A stretch of 64,000 bases of DNA from Sipunculus nudus (lineage: Eukaryota; Annelida; Sipuncula; Golfingiida; Sipunculidae): NCBI GenBank assembly GCA_026874595.1, contig CM049311.1:66344453-66408452 (forward strand), given 5' to 3'. The position numbers were made by a program, and so were the translations under genes. Every line of letters begins with the position of its first letter. Position 1 is the stretch's first letter. The notes under the pieces are model-generated. The model was not told the origin of the DNA. It was given only the letters and a program-made list of their open reading frames with translations, and did no database searches. Shown here in pieces: positions 41,599-54,050 of the stretch.

Positions 41599-43200
41599 GT
41601 AATGATGTTAAAACAATAAAAAAAACCGAGATAAATCCTGTAAACGATGTATTGTGAACAGTATGTAATCTTGTAAACAATGTATGATAAAACAATGTGT
41701 CCAGGTCAAGGGCTAATGAATTTTCGAAGCTATTAATCGCCCGTTAAGCCGAGTAACGCCCGTTGCACACAATAAAAAGAGCACCTGTAACAGAAGATTT
41801 TGCCTTTAAGCATGTCCTAGGAAAACGATGGACAAACGGCTAAACAAGCAGTCACGACGATAAGACTGTAGTCGCAAGGCGATAGCAGGCGACTATAAAG
41901 CATGGGTCATTGAACGTACATTCATCTTTAATGCACATTCCGGGAACATTGAAAGGGGAACTCCGTACAGAACTGATTAGGAATAATTAGATGGGTACAG
42001 TAAAGCGGAAATCAAATAGCTCTGGTAAGGTTCGAAATAAAAACTTTAAAATATTTTTTTTGTCTCGCTCTCTCTACATAAATATATATACAGTCTAGTA
42101 TATATTATATAAGTATAGTCTTCTTATCGCTCAATGTGTATAATCCTTTTGATCAGTTCAGGAAGGACGCAACCGATGTCACGATTGTGTTTTCTATTAC
42201 CTTGCCCAGAATATGTGACATGATTTTATCTTTAAAGAAAGAGAAAGAGATAAAAAAAAGTAAATAAAAAGTCATCGGGGAATTTCTGCTTGTCAACACA
42301 TTAAAGGAATTTGAATAAAACGCCGTATTTGATCTCAAACAGTTAATCGGTTGGTTGGGATTGCTCCCGCAGTGTAAATCAAGCAAATGCAATCAATATA
42401 AAAGAAGCAGTGAAACTCAACTAAAATATGAAACGTGTACCTGTTACATTCAATTCATTGGCAATTAACCGTTTTTCGGTTGGCTTGTCAAAGAAACAGA
42501 GTAAGGTTACCCTTAACAGGTCTTAAAGTACAACCCTTTACGTAGTTGAAAAAAATCAATATTTTTTTTTCTTCTTCTTCTTCTCCTTCCTTTTAGTGTG
42601 CTTGGTCGTCATGGATACAATTGTGGCCCTTTAGTCGCAGATTCTTTTCACATCTGGCGAATTCTTCACCGAACCTAAGATCCTCCCTTGTATCATAAAT
42701 TCAAGATCATCATAACAAACATATACAAGTTTCTATCGGATTTCACTGATCTTTAGATTAAAGAGCAGCAGTTGTTACACTTTTTACGGTCCTTCCTTGA
42801 ATTATAAAATCAAGATCATAATAATTAACAAATACAATTATCCCTCGGAAATTTTTATATTTGTTTACACTGATCTTAAGATTTAAGACCGGCAGTTGTT
42901 GAGTAATAAAGCCAGCTGTTGACCTACCTTTATTACAGAGTTCATGTAATTTCTTGCTAACCCTCTTTATAAATTTATGAGCTTCAGGTTTTTCCTGAAA
43001 TTTTCCCATAACACCTCTGTGAAGGATGTATGAACTTATATTTATCTACAAACTGTTTGTAAACACAGCAATGTTGACAAAAGAAAAAAAAATGTAACCT
43101 TAGGTGGTAGGTTCCAAATGTGCGGAAGCTGAAAAGTCATCAGTTGCATAGTTCGTGTGATTATCTTCAGTGCATAAACATGAGACATCGGAATAGTCCC
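41599..43200. other. Flank of gypsy remnant, unclassified
   Basis: The 5' LTR of the gypsy remnant would be expected in the first kilobase, but no repeated partner or clear TG...CA pair was seen. A TATA-rich patch lies near 42085-42110. No other coding signal was found. Confidence 0.4.
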
Positions 43201-43204
43201 CTTT

Positions 43205-43560
43205 AACCGTGCTGAGCTATAACGATGGCGCTGAGTCCATTGTTCGTCTGTCATGTCCGTTAGCAGGACACAAGTCGTAGTCAGTAGACCTTGCTTGTTT
43301 GCTTGACATGCTGACAGGTCTTATTGAAATCTGCTTTCAATTCTAAAAAATAGTTCACTATAACCTACAATATTTGAGGTACGTAGTGCAATCATGATTT
43401 CCAACACTATGACACGCAGACAGAATGACAGATCCAATTGAAATCTGCTTTCCATTCTAAAAAAAGGTCACTGTGACCTATATTATGTGGGGTACGAAGT
43501 GAAAACATGATTTTCAACACTCTGAAAGTCAGATTCTCCTCAGTGTTCAAGGCTGTTGAA
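43205..43560 (+). repeat. Family A-like fragment, two short units
   Basis: It starts GTGCTGAGCTATAACGATGG and then a CATGTCCGTTAGCAGGACAC phrase. Two units of about 120 bp share TGAAATCTGCTTTC, AATTCTAAAAAA and a GGTCACTGTGACCTA-type inverted motif. Confidence 0.45.
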
Positions 43561-43884
43561 CACAAATTTTAATAAATTAAGATTAAAATAATATACCGGT
43601 ACATCATTCACACACATCTTCCTGTTAGCGCACAAAGAAATGACTCAACCTGCTCATTTAAAAGGTCACTTAAAGATTTGATATTACCCAGCATAAAGCG
43701 AGACAAAAGCTTCAGTTTCTCAATAACCAAAACATGAACTGCCTTGAAAAAAATACTATGTTTATTATCTTGGATGGTGTCATCTGTGATATTTTTATGC
43801 CCCCGCCACAAAGTGGCCGGGGCATATAGTTTTACCCCTGTCCGTCCTTCCGTCCTTCCGAAATCAAACAGTTGTACGGACATT

Positions 43885-44950
43885 TTTTTCGCAATGCCTG
43901 CAGATATTGGCATGATTTTTGGTGTGTGGGCAGATAATGACCAGTTACAGATCGAGTTTGCGTTTCGTCCCGGTTGACCTACTTTTGACCGTTTTATGGC
44001 TCCTAAACTTAGAAAATTTCATGAAAAATAGAAATTTTCATGACAAATACACATGTATGGACTTTTTTCGCAATGCCTGCAGATATTGGTCTGTTTTTTG
44101 GTGTGTGGGCAGATAATGACCAGTTACAGATCGAGTTCGCGTTTCGTCCCGGTTGACCTACTTTTGACCGTTTTATGGCTCCTAAACTTAGAAAATTTCA
44201 TGAAAAATAGAAATTTTCATGACAAATACACATGTATGGACTTTTTTCGCAATGCCTGCAGATATTGGCCTGGTTTTTGGTGTGTGGGCAGATAATGACC
44301 AGTTACAGATCGAGTTCGCGTTTCGTCCCGGTTGACCTACTTTTGACCGTTTTACGGCTCCTTAACTTAGAAAATTTCATGAAAAATAGAAATTTTCATG
44401 ACAAATGCACATGTACGGACTTTTTTTCGCAATGCTTGCAGATATAGGCCTGATTTTTGGTGTGTATGCAGATATTGACCAGTTACAGATCGAGTTTGCG
44501 TTTCCTCCCGGTTGACCTACTTTTGACCGTTTTACGGCTCCTTAACTTAGAAAATTTCATGAAAAAATAGAAATTTTCATGACAAATAAACATGTACGGA
44601 CTTTTTTTCGCAATGCCTGATGATATTGGCCTGATTTTTGGTGTGTATGCAGATATTGACGAGTTACAGATCGAGTTCGCGTTTCCACCCGGTTGACCTA
44701 CTTTTGACCATTTACGGCTCCTTAACTTAGAAAATTTCATGAAAAATAGAAATTTTCATGACAAATACATATGTACGGACTTTTTTTCGCAATGCCTGCA
44801 GTTATTGGCCTGATTTTTGATGTGTATGCAGATAATGACCAGTTACAGATCGAGTTCGCGTTTCGTCCCGGTTGACCTACTTTTGATTGTTTTACGGCTC
44901 CTAAACATAGAAAATTTCATGAAAAATAAAAATTTTCATGACAAATGTAC
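43885..44950 (+). repeat. 179-bp tandem repeat, about six units
   Basis: The landmark CGGTTGACCTACTTTTGACC recurs at about 43971, 44150, 44329, 44509, 44690 and 44869, spacing 179-181 bp. Units share TCGCAATGCCTGCAGATATT and GAAATTTTCATGACAAAT. The early units are almost identical, so homogenisation is recent. Diverged units continue after the nested family E element (45643-45950). Confidence 0.9.
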
Positions 44951-44965
44951 ATGTACAGCCGTTTT

Positions 44966-45642
44966 TAGCCCTCAGCTCATAGGCTGATGGGCTATTGTCG
45001 TCACCCAAGCTGTCCGTCTATCCGTTCATCTGTCTGTCGAGTGTCCGTCCGTCCGTCCGTTCCGCGTCTGTTAACTTTTACCTTGTGAGCGGGATATCTC
45101 TAAAAGGATTCACCGTTGGAATTTTATTTCATCAGTGAAGATGTATATCGATAAAATCTCGGTCAAGTTCGAAGATGGGTGACCTTGACCCATTTTTCTA
45201 CATTTTAGAGCTGATCATAGAAAAACACTCAGAAGCTCATATCTCAGGAACCATTGTGTGGATTTTCACAAAACTTACTATGATCATTAGGACTGATGGT
45301 CTGTACGTGCTGCACAATTTTGGTGGCGTCACCTGCAATTTCTGATTTTTTAATGAAATTTTATCGGATTTTTCAATTTTGGCCGTTGTGCAGGATGTCT
45401 CCAAAGGTATTCAACTAAGGAACTTCATTACTTCAGTGCTTTTGCATCATATTTACAAAATCTTTGTCAGGTTCAAAGATTGGTGGTCTTGACCTACTTT
45501 TCAAGGTCACAGAGCTTAGTATAGAAAAAAAAAACTTAGGGGGATATTTCTCAGGAAGCATTTGGTGGATTGTTATAAAACATGGTACATACCTCTCCAA
45601 TTTAAATTTATAACTGATTACCAGCTTTTGCTAATATTCTAG
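44966..45642 (+). mobile_element. Family E element nested in family C
   Basis: The 5' hairpin has stems TAGCCC-TCAGC / GCTGA-TGGGCTA from 44966, followed by TTGTCGTCACC and a TCCGTCCGTCC run. The end is GCTAATATTCTAG at 45642, after which family C text resumes (TTTCGCAATGC). It is flanked by T's on both sides and has no target duplication. Two inner units have GGTTCAARGATKGGTGG-like text and one GGTGGCGTCACC. Confidence 0.6.
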
Positions 45643-46027
45643 TTTCGCAATGCAATGCTTACAGATACTGGCCCAATGTTTGGTCTGTGGGCGCATAATG
45701 GCCACTTACAGGTCGAGTTCGTGTTTCGTCCCAGTTAACCTATTTTTGACCATATGAAAGATCCTGAACATAGAAAATTTCATGAAAGACAGAAATTTTT
45801 ATGAAAAATGCACATGTACGGACTTTTTTTCACAATGCCTCCATACTGGCCTGATTTTTGGTGTGTTCCTTGATAATGACCCTTTACAGATCGAGTTTGC
45901 ATTTTGCCCTTCTTCATCTACTTTTGACCATACAACACCTCCTGAACTTAAAAAAATTTACAAAAATTTAACAAATGTTTCTAATTTGCCCCAGGCGGGG
46001 GCATTCGTGTCGTACCGACACATCTAG

Positions 46028-46788
46028 TTTATACAACAGTTCATGAATGATATTAAACTGACATATGACATATGTATCTACATAAGTATGAAAAGAGTGT
46101 GGATGTCAGACTTATTTCCTGTTGAACATGGGAAATTTGATACTTAAGATATGACTTAATTAGGGATTTCAACAATCACACCCTTTTGTGGGTAAAATGA
46201 CACACTAAATCTCCAATTTCTCAATAACAAACGAATGACATTCCTTTAAATCTGCCGTGCTAACCCAGCACGAACTTTCGAACTGATTTAGACTGGGTCA
46301 TGTGACAGTTTTAGCTGCGAATATGTTATACATCTAACTTTGGGTTATAACGTTGAGACAGGATACATATGTAAGATTTATTTTAAGGTCATCATTGAAA
46401 ATTTGAGGAAATCTGATGAACCATGCAGCTCATGACAAATGTGAAATTTATGGCTTTTTCAGGTTGTCAACCAGTAGTAATGTGAAGAGTATCAGCAAAG
46501 TTAAAAAATATTTTGCATTTGAATATCCAAATACAATAATGTACTTAAATCAGATGTTCATTCCTTAAATCCTGCAAAAGACAGAGCTGAAAGGATAAGG
46601 CTTAACATATCTTTATAGGGTATGACGAACAGTCATATTTCAATACAGTTTATCTATCTTAAATAAAGCTTAACTGCACATGTTTCTTATTTTCAATAAA
46701 TTCAATAATGGATTGCCTTGCATTTTGTTATGTATGTTGTTGCTTTGCCTTGCTCCGTGTTCAAGTGTGCTCTTGATAAAAAAAAATG
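46028..46788. other. Non-coding stretch
   Basis: No coding or repeat signal was recognised between the family C end and the LINE fragment. Confidence 0.5.
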
Positions 46789-46789
46789 C

Positions 46790-48187
46790 ATATTATTAGT
46801 TCTCCTCGACTTGTCGGCAGCTGTACACACAATAGACCATGTCAGATCGCCTGGGAATAACCGACACTGTCTGGATCCAGTATATGTACAGTGAAGCCTC
46901 GTTGTGTCGAACTCGCTTAAGTCGAATACCCCGCTTATGTTGAAGTTACAGACTCGATATTCCGGACAACTCTAGTTAAATTATCACCAAATAAACCCGC
47001 TTGTATCGAACCTCGGATGTGTAGAAGTTTCCTGAGGGTCCTTTTGACTTCGACACAACGAGGTTCACTGTATATGCAAAAGGAACTAAATCTAAAACTT
47101 ATGTCCTTTCATTCGGAATGCCCCAAGGATCCGTCCATGGGCCAATTCTTTTTACTGTATATACACACTGCCTTTTACTGATCTCCTGCGGGATTATAAC
47201 ATTTCCTCCACCTGTTTGCCGATAGTACGTAGTTGTACGTAAGTTTCACAACCAGAATAGAATCTACTGAAATTTCGGCTAAAGAATTCTGTGTTAAACC
47301 CCTTAAAAACGTAGAGGGCTCAAAATATCCTCAAACTGAAAGTGGATAAATCTGTGCAAGTGCAATGCCGTATGTCTAGATTGGTAACAGCGAGATCGTA
47401 CCCGGCATACCTCTGTTCGTAACGTCGGTGTCACTTTTGACGAAAATTTATTAATGACACCTCATATTAATTCCGTCGTGAAAATTGCATAATATTTCCT
47501 TCTACGAAATATTGCTAACATAGGACGTTATCGTTCTTATAGAACGACTCATCTACTTGTTCAAGCGACGGTGACGTCACGTTTCGACATGTGCAATTCA
47601 TTATTCGTTAGACTGCCATCAAACTTGCTAGACAAATTACAGTCTGTTAAAAAGAGTGCAGTTCGTGTTATATATGGTGCAAAGAGGTTTCCTCATATAA
47701 CACCATTCTATTGCTTTTAACTGGTTATACATGCGTCAGCGTATCACATAAAAAATCTGACTTTTTACGTATCGAGCATTGCATGGTCTAGCGCCAAAGA
47801 AAACATCACTTAACTGGTTACCTAATATCTACCCTCTCGCGCTCTCAGATATTCCAATCAGTTATTACTCGTTAAGCCAATTAATCCACGTTTGGTGACA
47901 AGGCTTTTGCAAGTGTCGCCTAGAAAGTCTTAAATGTTCGTTGTTCGGACACACTTTTTCAGGGGTAGTTTAAAGACTCATCTATTTAGGGAAGCGTATT
48001 TTAGTGGTTTCTTGTGTGTTTGGGGATGTTTATAATTAATGTATATTTTTTAAAATCTATTTGGTATACATTATTTTATCTATTTTATTCATTTTAATGG
48101 TTTAGTATATATATTGACTAAGGAAACACACCTTGCGGTTGCGCTTTATAAATGTGTATATAATGATGATAATAATAATAATAATAA
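46790..48187 (+). pseudogene. Dead LINE (CR1/L2-like) reverse transcriptase
   Basis: The 3' half of a non-LTR reverse transcriptase reads through many frameshifts and stops. Visible pieces are LLDLSAA with TIDH (motif A, at 46801), FGMPQGS (with HGPILFTVYT), NVGVTFDENL, LLRNIANIGRY, VTSRFDMCNSL, VKKSAVRVIYGAKR, RYSNQLLL and LKTHLFREAYF. The tail reads GCGCTTTATAAATGTG and then a (GAT)/(AATA) simple repeat at 48165-48187, as in CR1/L2-type 3' ends. A 182-bp MITE at 46889-47070 splits it. There is no intact ORF. Confidence 0.75.
46889..47070. mobile_element. Pogo-like MITE inside the LINE
   Basis: The 182-bp element has inverted ends CAGTGAAGCCTCGTTGTGTC and, from the other side, CAGTGAACCTCGTTGTGTCG. 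It is flanked by TA (46887-46888 and 47071-47072). CAGTGAA-CCTCG termini with a TA target are typical of pogo/Tigger-type MITEs. The broken LINE text continues directly on both sides, so it arrived after the LINE. Confidence 0.8.
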
Positions 48188-48189
48188 AC

Positions 48190-50390
48190 GTTGTTATACT
48201 TTGGTATTGCATGATACCGGTGGTGCCTCCTAAAACATTTTTTTATCTTTGGATAGCATGATGGCTTTTTGGAGACTGACAGCTATCTGACATATCACAG
48301 CAATGTTTCAGCAATCATATTTTGCCCTGGGATATCTATAAACGTGCTTTAGGCAGATATATATTGGAATCTTCATACAAAATTTAAACAAAACTGGCAA
48401 TCAAATTCTTTGAAAATCTGACCAAAATTTGAATTTTAGGCTATGAGGTCATTAGTAATATTCGGCTGAGCTTCAAGACCCATCGAGAACTTGCACTTAA
48501 ATATTTGTTTATCTTCTCTGGAAAAAAATAGCATGTTATCGTTTTTTAACAAAGCAGCTTAATTACCCATATATTTTTGCTTCACATTTAAACACGGACT
48601 TGCACTGAAAACACTGTTTAGAAAACGCCAGTTTTTCAAAGTAAACACCTAACTCACGTCCTTTGTATTATTAAGATTCCACTGAACTATTTTATTTTTA
48701 TCTAGAAAATCGATTTAACACTTTATCATTTTTATACGCAGGTTAAATCATGTATCTTTGCTTCGTATTTTAACGTAATGGAACTGCACTGAACCCCCCT
48801 TTTTAAAAGACATTGGTTCCTTCCATGCAATTGAGACTAAATACATTGTTTCTGTTTTCCTTTTTTTTAAATCTGTTGCATTATTTTTATAACGCTCTTT
48901 GTAAAGTAGTGTTTGGCATTTATGGCAGACACCAGGTTTCAGTTAAAAAAAGCTTTACACTACATTTATTAATCAATTTCGGAGGGGAATATGCATGATA
49001 GGTTATCTTCTCTATGGAACAATATTGATTCTTAATCAATTCTTTGTCACGCGAGTACGCCCGGCCAACTATCCTATTTCTCTTCGTATTAATATGTGTA
49101 TCGTGTATATTCAGTTTTTTTTTGTCAAATACCTTGCTTATCACTTAGACTATAACTATAAACGATGTGACCTGTACCCAGGTAGAACGGCGGAAGCCAT
49201 ATTGCAAACTAGAAACCGACTTTCTTAACGAATCCAAGCCTCCGCCATTCATTTATTCGGCCCATCTCCCAAGGTTCATTTATACATAAATGACTATACA
49301 TTTGTGAATATTCTTTGATTTATCTGATCCACATTAAAATCTAATCGATTCTTCTTTGGCCCATTCCCTAACTGCAGTGTAACTCTCAAGAGATTCCGTA
49401 CAAATTGCGTGATTTATATCATGAACAAACACAAACACGCGACCAGGAATGAGCGCAAACCCTCCTTGTGTAGGCAACATTTGTGCTGAGAGAATTTTTT
49501 TTTAAGTCCGAGCTTAATCGATACTCGTACAAACCTACATTTTTTAGAAATTTAAGCGGTTCCCTACTTATTAATTATGTCTGTGAATCTATTGTTTGCT
49601 TATAGATATAAGGTTTTTGCGCATGAAGGTATCATAGCAACTTTTAACATTGTTTAACAGCTTAAATATTAATTCTAATATCAAAGGAGTACGTGGGACA
49701 CACCAAACAAAAGCAATAGAGTTTATCATTATACCTAAAATATACGTTACCTAATAGTGTTGCCATGGGGACGAGGACTTGACTCGTCGTGTCATAATGT
49801 TTGCTTCTTGTTTCAGCCCTGGATACCACGATCCTTTATTTTTTTACGATACATCATGGAAGCGAAATGTACGGCCTGTAATCTGACCTAATATCGTAGC
49901 GTTTCTTTTCTAGGAGTGCAAATGTAAAATTGGAAAAAAAGACAACCAACTGCACACTCTTCACACTCTTGAAACGCTATAAGTAATGTGTTATTGTACA
50001 GGTTTATAGCAATACATACATTTTATCACTACAAAGACGCCAGCACTGAATATAATCATACTACAACAACACTTGCGGTTAACGGTAATAGAGTACATGA
50101 TAGTCTAAGTCAATAAAGATATGTTTTCCTTTGTCCGGCATAAGAGCTTATAAGTTGTAATTTTTCTTCAAAATTACATAGATTTAATTTACGTTTAATT
50201 ACAAAGACCAAGTGCTGGTAGCAGCTGAATGGGGCACAGGGAATTACGGAAACCTAATAACAAGAGACCACGTAATCGTGACGAGCATAAATTTTGTTAC
50301 AAAGATAAAAAAAAATCAGATTCCGCAACACTAAGCAGCGTGAAATGTCTAGGGGAATGAATAAAGAAGTCAGTGTTTTTTTGTTAACAA
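48190..50390. other. Non-coding stretch
   Basis: This is 2.2 kb of AT-rich DNA with no gene recognised on either strand. Short ORFs at 48813-49228 overlap on both strands and have no domain. Confidence 0.5.
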
Positions 50391-50391
50391 A

Positions 50392-51182
50392 TAATTATAA
50401 TTTATTCTTAGAACAATCCTTACATTAGAATACACTAAATCACAGTATAACAACAATAAAAATGTACAGTACCAGAGTGACCGGATCTTAGGCATTGATT
50501 CCTGGATACCACCACTGTCACAGCTTAACAAGAGTCCTTTAACACAAATATTCAAGGTGAACAGTTCATGTAAATCTTCTCAGAGAATAGTCCGATTAAA
50601 TCGCAAAAACAATCTGTTGTAATCCAAAAGTGAAGTTCTGTAAATAATCCCAAAGAGAAACTGGAGACAATCCGTATGAGAAGTCTGTATAAAATTCGTT
50701 GAAGATCTGTAAGTTCTGCAATTATCGGAAAGGTTCCAAAGCTGACGAGAGAGTCACACTCTGTCCGCTGGTATTTTTCTCTCTGCCGACTCTAAACACA
50801 GCTCCTATTTGTAACTTTTTCATCCAAAGCCCAGAAACTTCAATTTTCACGAACATTCCAAACACAACAATACACGTGCGTTCACAGCGCCTGAACAGAC
50901 CCGAACCATCTAGAACACAAAGAACGCTTGTCTCGACACAACAATACACGTGCGCTCACAGCGCCTGAACAGACCCGAAAATTCTAGACTGCAGTGAGTG
51001 CTGTGTTTATACTCCTCGAGAGTTCAGCAAATGTGGCCCCCGCAGCAGCGCACAGGGTCTGCGCTTAACACGAATCAGAATGCCCAATACATGCCAAGTT
51101 ATGTAATATCCAACGCATAATAAAACAGATACCTGTAACAACGGTAAATGGACATTGGTGGATGTGTCTTTTGTTGGACACG

Positions 51183-51253
<71 letters not shown>

Positions 51254-51283
51254 TACATACACACTTATGTGTGTGTGTTAACA
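50392..51283 (-). mobile_element. Candidate solo LTR
   Basis: The segment starts and ends with TGTTAACA (51276-51283 and 50392-50399), so it has TG...CA ends. On the minus strand it contains a TATAAA box (51011-51006), then two direct 50-bp repeats at a 74-bp period (50862-50912 and 50936-50986), and an AATAAA signal (50406-50401) just inside the 3' end. This is LTR-like order. No 5-bp target duplication or internal coding region was found next to it, so the call is tentative. Confidence 0.4.
51184..51245. repeat. (TA)n microsatellite
   Basis: A TA run of about 62 bp leading into a short CA/CATA run. It lies inside the candidate LTR. Confidence 0.95.
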
Positions 51284-51636
51284 GGGTTATAGCCACGCCG
51301 GTCGGCGCCGGACGGGGGTAGCCGGGCTTTTGTCGGCCGACACAAACCTAACATTTGCACCCCCGTGAAAAAAGATCTTGAAGATCGTCAATAAAACTAC
51401 CATCAAGGAAACTTTGGTTACATATAACCCCATTAAATGTGTACCTCATAAGTAAGTTTACAAAAATTAATCAATCGAGAGCCATAGTAATCATTGAAAA
51501 ATAGTTATAACACATCGAACAACGCAAAGATAAAGCTTACATAATCCGAAATCGAGTGAACCAGGACCCTCCGCCGTGGCTACCTCGACTTGCTTCGATA
51601 AATTTACAGTTTAATTTGTCTAGCTATAATCCTGTT

Positions 51637-51638
<2 letters not shown>

Positions 51639-51706
<68 letters not shown>
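51639..51706. repeat. (TA)n microsatellite
   Basis: An uninterrupted TA run of about 68 bp, 0.3 kb downstream of the first globin gene's stop. Confidence 0.95.
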
Positions 51707-51709
<3 letters not shown>

Positions 51710-52031
51710 AATGACTAGTTAAGGATAGTGAGCATCAAGACCAAATTACAAGGAATCACACGCCCTTGAAGAATAACACAGAATCATAAATATATATATA
51801 TATTTTTTAATGGATAAAATAGAATATACCGAAAGAAAACATAGTCACCTGGAACTGGTATGTAAAGTTCGCACCTGCTGCATCACTTAATGAAGAAATC
51901 TGAATACTTCATTGGTGCGAGTAATCTGTACAACCATCGTGACTATATGTAATCAATGAAATATATGCCATAATTGTAAAATTTTAAAGAGTGTTAACAC
52001 AGTCAGTGTATTTACAAATCTAGAAATGTTC

Positions 52032-52631
52032 CTAGTCTGGATTTTCTTGTATAATTTCAACTGCTTCAGATTCAAGCCTAAGTTTTTCTCTTTCCATTTC
52101 ACAACCAGCTTTAAACCCACGTACCATATGCTCTATAACAATGGCCCAAGCTTCCTGTACATCAGCTGAATATGCCATACCCAATTCGCTTTTCAGGAGT
52201 TCCATAATATGTATTGCGAAGAGGTCAAAATAGCTCTGCCCAAAATCCGACATGGTAGCATGGCGTCGACCTATGTCATACAGTAGTTCGTGTAGCGCAT
52301 GCTCAGACACCCCGAGCGTGTCGACGACAGCTCCAACGGCCTGCATGAAGCGGGACGCATGACCCCTGAAGTGGTGGTGTTTCACCAAGAGATCACGTGG
52401 CAGTCGTCGCCATGGAAACATATTTTGCACATCCGGTTTATGTTGGAGTATGCGCAGAAAGAGCTTGACCCCTCTGCCGGTGAGGTCATCATCCAGATGG
52501 CGCCAGGTCTTGCGTATCAAGTATATCTGTCTTTGTGTAAGCGGGGGTCCTGGTAGGCCTGCGACTGTTTTGCGTCTTGGTAAGCTAAATGAATCTTTTG
52601 AAGGTAGCAATGAAGAATGCCCACAGCCCAT
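52032..52631 (-). CDS. Globin with N-terminal lipid-anchor signal (GbX-like), gene 1
   Basis: A 199-residue single open frame holds a complete globin fold. It starts MGCGHSS, where Gly2 and Cys3 fit N-myristoylation and palmitoylation. The A helix begins at LTQRQIYLIRKTW (31-43). CD1 Phe is F72, the distal E7 His is H91 (RGHASRF) and the proximal F8 His is H124 (GRRHATM). The H helix ends near residue 175, followed by an acidic tail. Both haem-contact histidines are present, so haem binding is expected. The membrane-anchored MGC start and long N- and C-terminal extensions resemble globin X-type proteins, which are thought to act in redox or membrane protection rather than bulk oxygen transport. 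The coding region has no intron, although animal globins usually have introns at B12.2 and G7.0. A paralogue lies 1.4 kb upstream on the same strand. Confidence 0.9.
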   Translation of the reverse strand: MGCGHSSLLPSKDSFSLPRRKTVAGLPGPPLTQRQIYLIRKTWRHLDDDLTGRGVKLFLRILQHKPDVQNMFPWRRLPRDLLVKHHHFRGHASRFMQAVGAVVDTLGVSEHALHELLYDIGRRHATMSDFGQSYFDLFAIHIMELLKSELGMAYSADVQEAWAIVIEHMVRGFKAGCEMEREKLRLESEAVEIIQENPD

Positions 52632-54050
52632 TTTTCGTGATGTAAGAGCCAGAAATCAGCGTAAATGTGTGGTATAATCCAACTTATAGGGCTTCATTTT
52701 TGACAAATGTATTCAAATCACTCTTACAGGTAAAGGCAGTTTCTAAGAGTTTAAAAAGGTGAATATTCTTTAGTTTAGTGCTAGCGCGAAGATAATGTGA
52801 GAAAATCCGATTGTAAGCTCTGCAACTGTTCAAAGTGTTCTTAATAATCCATGGGCCATTTTTGAAGGTTTACATCTTCTGACGCAGCAGCACAGCGATT
52901 TAGCATCACTTACGCCGGAGAGAAGCCTACAGTCTTTTTTAAAACAGATGTGAACGGTCTGACTGCTTGGCCAATGAGCGAGTGATGTTTGCCTTTTTGT
53001 AATTAACTCCCGAAAAACACTAAATACACGGGAGTCCACCATATCCTATGGTGAAACAAATTTACCGCTTTTAATCAATGTGCGGATGAACTTTCATAGG
53101 TATAAAAAATGTTTATAACGGCACATCATGGGATTATATGTTACTCGCCGGGCTTCTCATATTCATAGGGGGTAGTCAGATAATGTTGTTCTCGCATTTC
53201 CTCCCTTTTTTTGGAATCTTCCTAAGTAGCAGGGCGTCCATTAATCCATTTCCACGTGTTGTTACCTGGAGCTGTATTATACCGCGGTTAATGGGATCAC
53301 AAAGCGCTCCGCTGACGGTCCAAATAACAACACCGCTCCGCTCATAGCCATCATAATCCATGACTTACGACCTCTTTAAGCCGTATTAAGTTCAAAGTCA
53401 TTCATGGGTTCTTCAACACTTGCTAAGTGGTCTTGCATGAGAAAGATAATACGGCGATATCATTTACAGAATGCTTATTAATCCTTTAAGGGTATCAAGG
53501 ACAGTTTTGTATGATCAAGGAGTGTCCGTGTCAACCAGGAAACCACAATTAGTATCGTATAGAGGATTTACGCGCGTGTTTTACACTAATTTTCCAAGTC
53601 CTGTCGAACGTGAAACATTTGCCAAAGGGCACACTTTGCTCCTGATTGCAGCTTGCTCTTCAATACAGAAAGGTGAAAGACCTGTTTTCGTGCACAATAT
53701 CACTGGTATATATTTCTGATTTAGCTAAAGAGTGTCTCTGTCCACCATACCAAATACTTTGTCAAATCATATATTTTTTTTAATTGTAACAGAGCCAGTT
53801 GATGTATGCAAAGTACATTTCCGTGACAGATTTTCATAACCAGGATTGGAGAAGCAATAAAATTTCGTCTGAATTTCACAATTTTCACTTAGTGCGGTGC
53901 TTTTATCATTATGAACAAAATAAACATCATACTGGACTCTTTAACTTCGTGAGTTAGAGGTCACTGTTTTAAACACATGATCTGTAACCATGGTGACATA
54001 GGCGCGATTCGGTGATATGCAGTGCGTTTTTTTTCCGACCCGGGGACAGT
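52632..54050 (-). other. Intergenic region between the globin genes
   Basis: This 1.4-kb spacer should hold the promoter of globin gene 1 and the 3' UTR of globin gene 2. No clear TATA box or other ORF of merit was identified. Short ORFs (52830-53719) lack domain features. Confidence 0.5.

Larger units (their letters stand above)
43798..46027 (+). mobile_element. Family C element, Helitron-like ends
   Basis: The 5' hairpin at 43798-43824 has stems TGCCCC-GCCAC / GTGGC-GGGGCA and is followed by TCCGTCC. The 3' end has GGCGGGGGCATTC, then a perfect hairpin GTGTCG-TAC-CGACAC at 46007-46021, then AT and CTAG (46024-46027) followed by TT. The core is a 179-bp tandem array. Family E (44966-45642) is inserted in it. 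No protein is encoded; ORFs repeated at 179-bp spacing are shadows of the array. Confidence 0.65.

Noticed and set aside
43919-44740. Series of similar ORFs of 65-85 codons
   Set aside because: They repeat every 179 bp with the satellite units and shift frame when a unit gains a base, so they are not genes.
52299-52677. Plus-strand ORFs opposite globin gene 1
   Set aside because: They are antisense shadows. The minus strand holds the complete globin fold.
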